DNA of 64,000 bases from CAKZNE01 sp963976435 (lineage in GTDB: Bacteria > Bacteroidota > Bacteroidia > Flavobacteriales > Schleiferiaceae): contig CAXBKQ010000012.1 in the NCBI GenBank assembly GCA_963976435.1, positions 60,566 to 124,565 on the forward strand. Reading direction: 5' to 3'. Below, piece by piece: positions 52,157-61,600 of the stretch (the first letter of the stretch is position 1; every line of letters begins with the position of its first letter). The notes below the pieces were generated by a model that saw only the letters and a program-made list of their open reading frames with translations, had not been told where the DNA came from and searched no databases. The translations under genes and the position numbers were made by a program.

Positions 52157-52846
52157 TCAACCTTCCTCCTTGAGTTTGAATATGATACCATTTTGAGTCG
52201 CCTCAAATTCAATTACTCCCCATTGTAGAAATAATACTAAAATCCTTTCAGCTTTTTTGAAAGGAATGGATGCAAGTCGGCAAAATTTGCTGATACTTAT
52301 AAAAGGATTATCGGATAAATAGCTAAATAAAGCTTTCTCTTCAGGCCCATATTCGATAAAGTTTTTCCTTTTCAACTTACTAGATTTATGGCGGATAAAA
52401 GTGTGAATAACCCTATTGGTCTCAAAAATTTCATCCTCCTGCCGGATATAGCTTCTCCAATTTCCTTTTTCATTTAAGCAAGTATGAGGCTTTTCTTCTG
52501 ATGGTTCAATATTTATTTCCAATACTTTTTTACCTTTTTCATCCTCATAAACCTTGCAGCTAAACTCTACTTTAGGCTTGCAGTGTAGGCTCGAAGCTCC
52601 TTCAATCATATAGTATTCTTCTTCAGGATCTATCCCTGCAATTTTACCATTGTCCTTTACGCCAATTAAAATTCTACCTCCATCTGTATTCGCGAAAGCA
52701 GCTAAGGTTTTAGCAATTTTCTCAGAACTGTCAATCCTGAATTTGAAATCTTGCCTTTGATGTTCTCCTTCGCGAATTTTGGAATAAAGCAGGGATAAAT
52801 CTGCATGGATCTGGTCTAACCAACGAACGGGGTGATTGCTTTCCAT
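52157..52846 (-). CDS. AlbA_2 (Schlafen-like) domain ATP-binding protein
   Basis: About 229 residues. EHQRQDFKFRI is the domain entrance, FANTDGGRILIGVKDNGKI is the conserved AlbA_2 turn, and further on is EEYYMIEGAS. The C-terminal part (about 165-229) looks like a winged helix (FISISKFCRLASIPFKKAERIL). Such proteins are usually called transcriptional regulators or putative helicase-like ATP-binding proteins, but the biochemical role is poorly known. ATG 52846 is preferred; ATG 52873 is also possible. It lies upstream of the histidine kinase on the same strand (122 bp). Confidence 0.78.
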   Translation of the reverse strand: MESNHPVRWLDQIHADLSLLYSKIREGEHQRQDFKFRIDSSEKIAKTLAAFANTDGGRILIGVKDNGKIAGIDPEEEYYMIEGASSLHCKPKVEFSCKVYEDEKGKKVLEINIEPSEEKPHTCLNEKGNWRSYIRQEDEIFETNRVIHTFIRHKSSKLKRKNFIEYGPEEKALFSYLSDNPFISISKFCRLASIPFKKAERILVLFLQWGVIEFEATQNGIIFKLKEEG

Positions 52847-52926
52847 TTGGTAAAAATAGCCCAGCCTCTTCATTAGAAAAAACCTTCAAGGGAATTTTGA
52901 CTGAATTTATTTTTAAATTAGCCTTT

Positions 52927-53865
52927 GTGAGAAAATACTTACTATTATTCTCCTTTTTATTGGGAATTTTATTTTCCTGTAAAAAGAAAGAGAACCCAAA
53001 TCCAAACCCAATACCAAAGGACACTGAGTTTTTTGTCGCTTCCTTTCATATTGATAGTCTAGAATTTAGCCATGAATTTGATTCAGCACAGGTGATAGGT
53101 GAGGTGGACTATATGCTTGAAGCATCGGGTTTGATAAATTCACATTATAATTCAAATTTTATTTGGTCTCATAATGATGGTGGAAATGAAAACAGCCTTT
53201 TCCTAATGGATGCCAATTCTGCTGATCTCAAAGCAGAATACACTATTGAAGGGGCTTCGAATTTAGATTGGGAGGATATAGCCGTGTATTTCGATAATGG
53301 TTTTTCCTATATATATGTTGGTGATGTAGGTGATAATATTGGTTTTCGATCTAATTATAGTCTTTATGCTTTTGAGGAGCCTATTTACAGTGAGCATAGT
53401 TCCGAATTTACTATAAATCCCAGGAAAATAGATTTTGATTATCCAGATGGACCTAATAATTGTGAAGCGATTATGGTGGATCCATTAAGTGGAGATTTAA
53501 TATTAGCCACAAAAGGTGGCTCAAAAACCGAATTGTTTTTAGCTCAGGAAATGCAATTGAACTCGGCTATTGGGCAAATTACCCTGGAAAAAATTGGTGA
53601 ACTTCCTTTAAAAAATGTTACTGCTGGTGATATATCAACAGATGGTAAATGGATTGGTTTACGTACCTATAACCAAATTGTATTTTGGACAAGAGAAGAA
53701 GGAGAAAGTCTAAGTGAGGCTTTTATGAAAACACCTAAAAAGCTACCTTACAATGGTTTAGAGCCTCAGGGTGAGGCCTTTTGTTGGATTGAGGATGGTT
53801 ATTTTACCCTGAGTGAGAAAATTGCTGGTCTAACACCCAAACTATATTTCTATTCTAAAAAATGA
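52927..53865 (+). CDS. Exported lipoprotein with a beta-propeller-like body
   Basis: About 312 residues. The start is GTG 52927 (MRKYLLLF after decoding), which gives a normal lipoprotein signal with the lipobox FSC followed by KKKENP. The body repeats short W-hydrophobic and G-D motifs, for example NLDWEDIAV, YVGDVGDNIGFR and NCEAIMVDP, which suggest a propeller fold. I recognise no specific function. It diverges from the AlbA_2 gene and is followed by the nuclease gene in the same direction after 59 bp. Confidence 0.7.
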   Translation: MRKYLLLFSFLLGILFSCKKKENPNPNPIPKDTEFFVASFHIDSLEFSHEFDSAQVIGEVDYMLEASGLINSHYNSNFIWSHNDGGNENSLFLMDANSADLKAEYTIEGASNLDWEDIAVYFDNGFSYIYVGDVGDNIGFRSNYSLYAFEEPIYSEHSSEFTINPRKIDFDYPDGPNNCEAIMVDPLSGDLILATKGGSKTELFLAQEMQLNSAIGQITLEKIGELPLKNVTAGDISTDGKWIGLRTYNQIVFWTREEGESLSEAFMKTPKKLPYNGLEPQGEAFCWIEDGYFTLSEKIAGLTPKLYFYSKK

Positions 53866-53924
53866 TTCAAAAAGCTTTTGTTTTCCACTAAGGTTTTATA
53901 TTCGCTACACCAATATTTCTTATT

Positions 53925-54695
53925 ATGACAAAAAGAATTTCCCTTTTAACAATAGCCTTATTTTTTAGCTTCAATTCCTTATTTGCTTGGGGTCAAACCG
54001 GTCATAGGGTAATTGGTCAAATAGCAGAAAATCATCTAAGTAAAAAGGCGAAAAAGAATATTGAAAAAATATTGGGAAGCGAAAGTTTGGCAATTGTTTC
54101 TATTTGGATGGACGAGGTTCGCTCCGACGATAATTATGACCATACCCATAGCTGGCATTGGGTTTCCATTCCAGATGGTGGTACTTATGCCAGTTCCGAG
54201 AAAAACCCTGACGGAGATTGTATTGAAGCAATAGAAAGGATGATAAGCATTCTTAAAAGTGATACAAGTTCAATGTCTAAAAGAAAGGAATCCTTAAAAT
54301 TTTTAGTTCATCTAGTAGGGGATTTACATCAACCTTTACATGTAGGAAATGGAAAGGATAAGGGAGGAAATGATGTAAAAGTAAAGTGGTTTTATAAAAA
54401 TTCAAACCTTCATAGAATTTGGGATAGTGGAATTATTGATCAAAAGGGGTTGAGCTATACAGAGCTCGCAAAGAGTATCGATCATTCTAGTAAAGATCAA
54501 ATTAGCAGATGGACAGTAGGGAAGGCCGTTGATTGGGCAGAAGAGTGTATGGACTATAGAGAGCAAGTTTACGATACTGATGGCAAAGATAATCTCAGCT
54601 ATGAGTATATGTATAAAAACTGGCCATTAGTGCAGGAGCAATTGAATAAAGCCGGAATTAGATTGGCCGGAATCCTCAATTCAATTTATGGCTAA
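53925..54695 (+). CDS. S1/P1 nuclease family protein
   Basis: An exported zinc nuclease of 256 residues that cleaves single-stranded nucleic acid and often 3'-nucleotides. A signal peptide ends at about residue 21; the mature protein should begin with WGQTGHRVIGQIAE, whose tryptophan and histidine are zinc ligands in the family. Further ligands are in HSWHWVSIP, HLVGDLHQPLHVG and GGNDVKVKW. Its function may be nutrient phosphate or nucleotide scavenging from the environment. ATG start. Confidence 0.93.
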   Translation: MTKRISLLTIALFFSFNSLFAWGQTGHRVIGQIAENHLSKKAKKNIEKILGSESLAIVSIWMDEVRSDDNYDHTHSWHWVSIPDGGTYASSEKNPDGDCIEAIERMISILKSDTSSMSKRKESLKFLVHLVGDLHQPLHVGNGKDKGGNDVKVKWFYKNSNLHRIWDSGIIDQKGLSYTELAKSIDHSSKDQISRWTVGKAVDWAEECMDYREQVYDTDGKDNLSYEYMYKNWPLVQEQLNKAGIRLAGILNSIYG

Positions 54696-54703
54696 TATCT
54701 CTT

Positions 54704-54913
54704 TTATAATGGCCTTAACAAATCCTCCAATCCATTTGATTTAATGACCAAGGTGGTTTGCAAAAGCATACCCAATCTACCTTTTGGGAATCCCTTCCGT
54801 TGAAACCACTCCAAATAACTTACAGGGAGATCTGAAATTTTTCTACCCTCAAATCGTCCAAAGGGCATCTCCATCTTAACAATATCCAAAAGAACGGTTT
54901 TGTCTAATTCCAT
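54704..54913 (-). CDS. DUF3820 family protein
   Basis: A 69-residue protein matching DUF3820 by the core MPFGRFEGRKISDLPVSYLE and the basic KGFPKGRLG stretch. Its function is unknown. It follows the MFS transporter gene by 5 bp and is therefore in the same transcription unit. Confidence 0.88.
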   Translation of the reverse strand: MELDKTVLLDIVKMEMPFGRFEGRKISDLPVSYLEWFQRKGFPKGRLGMLLQTTLVIKSNGLEDLLRPL

Positions 54914-54918
54914 TTTAA

Positions 54919-56127
54919 TTATTTAGCTTCTAAAAGTATTTTCTTTTTGTCTAAAACCCTCTTCCACCAAAGAATAACAAAGGCAAGACTAGAACAGAGA
55001 ATGATGAAAAGTATCATAGGGAAATAGCTTCCATCGTGGAAAATACTTATGCTTAATGAGGCTAAGAAACCGCTAATCATCCTCAGTGATCCTAATAGAG
55101 CCGAGGCTACACCAGCATTTTTAATAAAAGGTGTAATGGCCATTGCTGATGTATTTGGACTTAGTATCCCAGATAATAGCATGAAAGCAAAAAGAAAAAT
55201 TTGGATGAGAACTAAGGGTAGTTCTACAAAATACACAGAACTCAATACCAATAAAGAAATGAGCATGCTGATTAGGGAAATGTAAAAAGTTAGGGAAGGA
55301 CTTTGGAATTTATTTAATAGAAGTCTATTCAACTGGCTTCCGCCAATAAAGGCAACAGCATTTAAGCCAAACATCCAGCCATAGGTACTTTCTTCCATAC
55401 CAAATAGCTTCATGAATACAAAAGGAGATCCGGCGATATAGGCAAACATCCCAGCCATAACCAGGCTTCCTGCTATTCCATTTAATAGGAACTCTCTGTG
55501 GCTGAGTACCTGATAATATGAAACACTGACCTTTTTGAAATTTAGAGATACACTGAGATCTTTGGTTTTACTTTCTTGTAAAAAAAGTTTCACCACCAGC
55601 ATAAGCGCTAATCCAATTAAGGCTAAAATGTAAAATATATACTTCCAACCAAAATTGGAACTAATAAAACCTCCTACCCTAGGTGCTATAATGGGTGCTA
55701 CTCCCATTACTAAAATTAATGAGGAATAAGCTTTGGCAATATCATCATCATCAAAGCGATCCCTAATAATTGCTCTACTTGCCACCATTCCTACACAACC
55801 GCCTAATGCCAGAAATAATCTCATGCCTATTAAAGAATAAATATCAGGTGAAAGGGCGCAACCAATGGAGGAAGCTACAAAGATGAAGAGACCAATAATT
55901 AAGGGCTTTATCCTTCCATATCTATCTATAATAGGTCCATATATTAATTGACCCACCGAGATACCAATAAAATAGCTGCTTAAGGTGAGAGATACTTTTG
56001 AGATGTTTGTGTTTAGATCTTCTGCTATAGCAGGAAAACTGGGTAGGTACATATCAATGGAAAATGGACCTAGAGCCGACATAAAGCCCAATATTAATAA
56101 AAGAATATTCCTTTCCTTTTTAGTCAT
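54919..56127 (-). CDS. Bcr/CflA family multidrug efflux MFS transporter
   Basis: A 402-residue inner-membrane proton-driven exporter with twelve hydrophobic segments. It has GPFSIDMYLPSFPAI at the first segment, typical of Bcr/CflA, GQLIYGPIIDRYGRIKPL (the loop 2-3 MFS motif) and VASRAIIRDRFDDDD in the centre. Such proteins export bicyclomycin, chloramphenicol, florfenicol or small peptides; the substrate is unknown. The DUF3820 gene follows directly. Confidence 0.92.
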   Translation of the reverse strand: MTKKERNILLLILGFMSALGPFSIDMYLPSFPAIAEDLNTNISKVSLTLSSYFIGISVGQLIYGPIIDRYGRIKPLIIGLFIFVASSIGCALSPDIYSLIGMRLFLALGGCVGMVASRAIIRDRFDDDDIAKAYSSLILVMGVAPIIAPRVGGFISSNFGWKYIFYILALIGLALMLVVKLFLQESKTKDLSVSLNFKKVSVSYYQVLSHREFLLNGIAGSLVMAGMFAYIAGSPFVFMKLFGMEESTYGWMFGLNAVAFIGGSQLNRLLLNKFQSPSLTFYISLISMLISLLVLSSVYFVELPLVLIQIFLFAFMLLSGILSPNTSAMAITPFIKNAGVASALLGSLRMISGFLASLSISIFHDGSYFPMILFIILCSSLAFVILWWKRVLDKKKILLEAK

Positions 56128-56217
56128 CGTTTTTACTTAACCTGAATTTGAAATATTCGGCGAAGCTAATTCAATTTAGGGCTAGAAATGGGAAATACTT
56201 ATTGCGAAAATTGAAGT

Positions 56218-57018
56218 TTATATAGACAATAGGCCTTGGGATAAAATCTTATAATTACCTTTTAATTTCACATGATTTTCTTTAATGTCAATATGGAATT
56301 CACCGCCTCTTTCGCTTAGTTGATGTGTTTTTAACCTGTTCTTATTTAGCTGTTTAGCCCAATATGGAGCAAGGGTAGCTTGGGAAGAGCCTGTGGCTTG
56401 ATCTTCAAGAATGGGTACAAAAGGAATAATGGTTCTGCTTACATAATCTACACTTTCGCCAAAAGAGCTTATACTATAGCCAAAGGATTTCAATTTTCTA
56501 AGGGATTCGAAATCAGGTTTTAGAGACCTTATTGCTTTTTCATTTTCCAAAATAACGATATCCTTATTTTCTGTAAAATAATGCTCGAGTACCTTTTGTC
56601 CTAGTGCTGCTTCTAATTCCCCGAAATCATAATTCCTTTTTGTGATTTTCACGGCTTCAATTACAATACTAGCCTGGCTTGGAGAAATAAGTTCTGATTG
56701 TATTTGCCCTGCAGGAAAGTTGAATACCACTTTTTCGTCTAAAACAGTTTCATTTTGTAATGATGCTATAGCCGCCAAGGATCCATGACCGCAGAGACCA
56801 ATTTCTGAGCTGGGGGCAAACCATCGGATATCAAATATCTTGGGGTGGTTTTGCGATCTTATCATAAAACTTGTGGCTGGCTGAGCAAGGTCTTCTGCGA
56901 TTTCCTGCATTTTAGCATCGCTCATTTTCTCCTCTAAATGCAAAACTGCAGCAATATTTCCTCTCATAGCTAATTGTGGATTATTAAATACTTCAATCAA
57001 AAAAAAGGGAATATCCAT
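56218..57018 (-). CDS. PhzF family isomerase/epimerase
   Basis: About 266 residues with the diaminopimelate-epimerase-like two-lobed fold. It has IEVFNNPQLAMRGNIAAVL near the start, the conserved catalytic-glutamate-type region around LAQPATSFM, CGHGSLAAIAS, and a DQATGSSQATLAPYW turn near the C-terminus. PhzF-like proteins in this group have undefined substrates. ATG 57018 (MDIPFFLIEVF) fits the family start, so the 16-residue longer frame from 57066 is unlikely. It is alone between the MFS gene and the efflux operon. Confidence 0.88.
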   Translation of the reverse strand: MDIPFFLIEVFNNPQLAMRGNIAAVLHLEEKMSDAKMQEIAEDLAQPATSFMIRSQNHPKIFDIRWFAPSSEIGLCGHGSLAAIASLQNETVLDEKVVFNFPAGQIQSELISPSQASIVIEAVKITKRNYDFGELEAALGQKVLEHYFTENKDIVILENEKAIRSLKPDFESLRKLKSFGYSISSFGESVDYVSRTIIPFVPILEDQATGSSQATLAPYWAKQLNKNRLKTHQLSERGGEFHIDIKENHVKLKGNYKILSQGLLSI

Positions 57019-57396
57019 GCTTGATGTGATTTTGAATTTTAAAATATAGGTGACAAGGATAGTCATTTTATATTTTCAAAAATGCAATTTGATGATCAAT
57101 TCTATCCCCTAACAAATTCGAAAAACACAGCTTTTGCTTTTTTTATTTTTCGGTTTTTAAAGGCTAGGGGACAGGTGAAATATAAAATCAGTTGACCAAA
57201 ATTTTAATTCCAAGTATTAATTTATTCTAGTAGGTCTATCAATTATTCTATAAAATCAGGAAATTTTTCTAGAAAATTAAAAATTCCATCTTATATAATC
57301 TTTTAGTTTATATAAGTCCTTTAAATTATTGGAATATAGTGTTTTGTGTTCGATTCTAAAATTATTAGAATCTTGAATTTAGGGCTTTTTTTGGCT
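57019..57396. other. 378-bp gene-free region between the metal pump operon and phzF-like gene
   Basis: Very AT-rich and without a plausible frame. It contains a 9-bp inverted repeat (57290-57298 with 57308-57316) and an 8-bp one (57352-57359 with 57365-57372), which could stabilise the 3' end of the pump mRNA. Neither has a U-run typical of a terminator. Confidence 0.4.
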
Positions 57397-58596
57397 TTAG
57401 TGGCTGTGTTCAGCCTCAGATTTTTTCAATTCCGCCATTAGGTCATAAGCTTTAGAAATTGCAATTTTTGAATTTTTTAATTTTTCTGTTGGGTTCAAAA
57501 CAGCTAGCCAATTTCCATCCTTGAGCCCTATCTTAATTTCGAGGGCTTTAAATTCCATACCCTTATTTTTTGGCTCTGCTAAAAAGATGAAAAATTTATT
57601 TTCATACTCGGTTATGGCATCTTCTGGAAGGCAAAAATAGCTTTCCTCGGTCAGGGCAATTTTTCCTTGGGCATACATCCCTGGAATTAATAATCCCTGT
57701 TTATTTTCAATTTCTGCATGTAAGTGAACAGCCTTAGGATTGGTTTCAAATGCCTTGCCTACCGAATAAATTGTGGCATTCAGTTCTTTATTCGGCAAAC
57801 TCTCTACTGTGAATATTACTTTTTGTCCCTTTTTAACCTTGTGTATATCCTTTTCATAAACCATAAAATCGGCATGGATATGATCTATATTCACAATTTC
57901 AAACATAGTTGTTTGTGGTTCTACGTATTGGCCTGTTTTAATTTCCACCTTGCGGATATAGCCATCGATAGGGGATCTTACAGGTATTTGATTTTGAATT
58001 TGGCCTTTTTCAAGATTTTCCTCCGAAATTCCTAGAATCTGCAACTGCGCTTTTAAGCCATTTAATTCAGCCTTGGCACTGATCTGTCGAGATTTTGCCA
58101 ATTCCATTTCTTTTCCAGAGTTTACTTTCCCTTCAAATAGTTTTTCTTGTCTTGCTAATTCCTTATCCAACAAGGTAGATGCGCTCCAGGCCTTTATATA
58201 TTCACTTTGTAATTCTATAATATTGGGATGATGTAAATAGGCGATGATTTGATTTTTGGAGATTTTATCACCTTCAATAACCTTTATAGAACTAAGGTTT
58301 GCACCAATAAAGGCGGTTACACTAGCCTCATTTTGTGGAGGAACTTCAAGCTGACCATTGGTTCTTACAAAATCACCCAAATTTCTTTCTTCAAGTTCAC
58401 CAATTTCAAGTTCTAGGTTTGCCATTTCCTTTTGGCTAAGGAAAATGGCTTCCTCATGCTCATGATGCTCAGCATCGGATTTTTCACGATTGTGATTATG
58501 ATCATGGTCATGGTCTTGAGATGAAGGTTCTGTGCAGGCTAGCGTGGATAATACTAGCGGAATATAAATGCAGATTAATTTTATATTGATTTTCAT
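57397..58596 (-). CDS. czcB: RND efflux periplasmic adaptor (CzcB/CusB-like), His-rich lipoprotein
   Basis: A 399-residue membrane-fusion protein that joins the inner-membrane pump and outer-membrane channel. The lipobox is LACTEP. A histidine-rich segment follows (about 26-50; DHDHDHNHNR and HHEHEEA), likely a metal-binding stretch, and the last residues are again His-rich (AEHSH). The lipoyl/beta-barrel halves are seen in ASVTAFIGANLSSI and VRSPIDGYIRKVEI, with an alpha-helical hairpin between. It lies 11 bp after the pump gene. The provisional name follows the pump motif. Confidence 0.88.
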   Translation of the reverse strand: MKINIKLICIYIPLVLSTLACTEPSSQDHDHDHNHNREKSDAEHHEHEEAIFLSQKEMANLELEIGELEERNLGDFVRTNGQLEVPPQNEASVTAFIGANLSSIKVIEGDKISKNQIIAYLHHPNIIELQSEYIKAWSASTLLDKELARQEKLFEGKVNSGKEMELAKSRQISAKAELNGLKAQLQILGISEENLEKGQIQNQIPVRSPIDGYIRKVEIKTGQYVEPQTTMFEIVNIDHIHADFMVYEKDIHKVKKGQKVIFTVESLPNKELNATIYSVGKAFETNPKAVHLHAEIENKQGLLIPGMYAQGKIALTEESYFCLPEDAITEYENKFFIFLAEPKNKGMEFKALEIKIGLKDGNWLAVLNPTEKLKNSKIAISKAYDLMAELKKSEAEHSH

Positions 58597-58607
58597 TTTG
58601 ATAAGTT

Positions 58608-61600
58608 TTAAAGGCTCTTTAGATATAATAACTCAATGATGGCCTCATTATAATTTTTAAGGCTTTCGGCATAGTCACTGTGAATTTTCAGGGAATTTTG
58701 GAAGGAATCTAAATTTATTAAATAGTTAATGTCGTTTTGCTTTGCTCTTTCCTGACTATTTCTCCAATTTAAATCCGCCTCCTTCAAGCCGTGCTTTTGG
58801 TAATAATCAATTTCAACTTTAAGGTTGAGGATTTTCTGAATTTGAATTTCAATTTGGCTTTCCAAGCTCCTTCTCAATTGTTTTAAGTTTAATTCCTTTT
58901 GGCTCAGACGAAGTTTTTTGGCTTTAACCTCCCCAGCATAGGATCCATATAGAATTGGCAGTTTAAGTCCAACCATAAAGCCTGTAAACCGATCGCTGGA
59001 GCCGGCAATTTGTCCATTGGCCAAAGGGCCACCGATAAAAGTTTGATTCACATAGCCAAGCTTAAGATCAGGAAATAATTGATGTTTGGATAATTCCCAT
59101 TCCTTTTGAGCTATACTCAGCTCTTTCTCAGTCCTTTGAATTTGGGAATTTGTGGATTTTAAAAATTGTAATTCCGAAAGTTTGGGCAGAAGTGAATTTT
59201 CTAATTCGGCCTTAAATTTCCAATTTATGCTATCATTAATTAGGAAGTTTAATTGGCTTTCAATATTGCTGATATTGCTATTTAGTCGATGAAGCTCATT
59301 TTTAATTTTAAAATAATTATTTCTAAAACTTAGCTTTTCCTCCAGGGATATTTCTGCTGTTTCATATTTTAAATCAGCATAGTTTAGTATTTGAGAGCAT
59401 AAGGAGTCTTCCAGCATTTTAATCTCCAAAAGGGCTTGTTGAAAAGCCAATTTATTCCACAATATTCGAATTTGAAATTTCAGCTGGTTTTTGATTTCCT
59501 CAGCATTTGCTTTTTCAAAATCTTGGTTCAGACCTGCAATTTGCGATTGTTTGGCGTAGGTAGTTGGAAATTGGAATTGTTGAGAAATGGAAATCCCAAT
59601 ATCATTTTCACTGCTATTGAACTGTCCATATTGCAGGTCAAAGTCTGTTTTTTCAAAATTCAGTGCTAATGCCTTACTGTTTTTAGCCAACTCTATGTCT
59701 ATCTTGGAATTTAAGATAGACTCGTTTCTATCTAAACCAATAGCCATGGCTGAATCTAAATCTGTAATAATTGGCATTTGTGGTTTTTGAGCTTTACTTA
59801 GCTGTGGGAGGGCGATGAATATTAAAACTCCAATTACAGCCTTATTGATATTTAGTCCTTTCCTCTCCTTTTTTTCCATCCATTGGTATAAAATGGGGAG
59901 GATGAATAGAGTTAAAATTGTGGCGCTTATCATTCCACCAATCACCACAGTTGCTAGGGGTCTTTGCACTTCGGCCCCTGCAGAACTAGAAATGGCCATT
60001 GGTAAAAATCCCAGTATATCGGTAATGGCAGTAAGGAGAATGGGCCTTATTCTTCTTCGCGTTCCCTTAATGATCCTTTCCTTTAGGTTTAATACGCCTT
60101 CCTCTTTTAGTTCATTCCATGCACTTATTAATACCAAGCCATTTAGCACAGCTATTCCAAATAAAACTATAAATCCAATTCCAGCGGAAATGCTAAAAGG
60201 CATATCTCTTATCCATAAGGAAAATACACCACCTGTTGCGGCCATGGGAATAGCGAGGTAAATGATGGCTGTTTGTTTTAATGATTTAAGAGCAAGAAAA
60301 ATGAGTAGGAAAATCAGGCCCAAGGCTATAGGAACTACAATTTTCAATTTTTTTGTAGCTCTTTGAAGGTTTTCAAATGCACCACCATATCTGATATAAT
60401 AGCCAGGAGCCAAATCTAATTCTGCTTCAAGCTTTAATTTTATCTCTTCCACGAGTGATTTGATATCACGGCCCCTAACATTAATTCCTACATAGGTTCT
60501 GCGATTGGTGTTTTCCCTGGTAATCTGCATAGGGCCCGGAGTGTAGGAGATTTCTGCAAGCTCTCTCAGAGGAATTTTTGATCCGGTATTTAATCCGATA
60601 AACAGTTCTTTAAGATCATCAATATCCTGGCGGTCTTCTTTATTTAAGCGAAGTACTAAATCAAATCTTTTTTCTCCTTCGAAAACCTGTCCGGCATTTG
60701 CGCCTGCGAAGGAGCTTTGTATGGCAAAATTTACTTCATCTACAGATAAACCATATTGGGCTAATTTTCTTCGGTTATAAGTTACTGAGAGCTGTGCTAA
60801 TCCTTGTGTAGCTTCGGCCTTTATATCTCCAATCCCTTCAATATCCATAATCAAACTTGCCGCTTCATTTGCCTTTTGGGCAAGGACCTTTAAATCGTCG
60901 CCAAATATTTTAATGGCAATATCCTCTCTTACTCCTGTAATTAATTCATTAAAGCGCATTTCAATAGGTTGAGAAAATTCAAAGTTTACACTGGGTAGCT
61001 CTTGAACCTTAGCTTTTATTTCCTCCACCAACTCGTCCTTAGTCCACTTTCGTTTCCATTCCTTTTTTGGCCTTAATATGATGAAACAATCTGCAACATC
61101 CATAGGCATTGGGTCCGTTGGTACTTCTGCAACACCAATTCTGCTTAATACACTTTCTACTTCCGGGAAATCTTCCAAAATCATTTTCTCCACCTTAGTG
61201 GTGATTTCAATGGTTTTGGTGAGGGAGCTTCCCGGGCGTAAAATATCGTGAAAGGCAATATCTCCTTCGTCTAATTTTGGGATAAACTCAGAACCCATTT
61301 TACTGAAAGCTAGTCCGGCAAGACCAATTATGCAAAGCGCAGAAATTAATACAAAGGATGTTTTGCCTAGTGCTTTTTGCAAAAATGAACTGTAATAATT
61401 AGAAACAGTATTAAGCAATTTATCTCCCCAGCTTAGTTTTTTACTTGGATTAATTTTTATCAACCAGGCAGACATCATAGGCACATAGGTTAAACACAAA
61501 ACCATAATTCCTATCATGGAAAACATGAAGGTTAGGGCCATAGGTTTAAACATTTTTCCTTCAATACCCTCCAAGGATAAAATCGGGATGAATACAATCA

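Noticed and set aside
59770..59880. CzcA-TolC junction as an assembly or frameshift error joining two genes
   Set aside because: The frame is continuous with no stop, and 1,440-1,460-residue fusions of this kind are known in Bacteroidota.
59815..60261. 148-residue plus-strand frame opposite the czcA pump
   Set aside because: It is antisense to a conserved pump coding region, has no promoter and no family resemblance, so it is a shadow frame.
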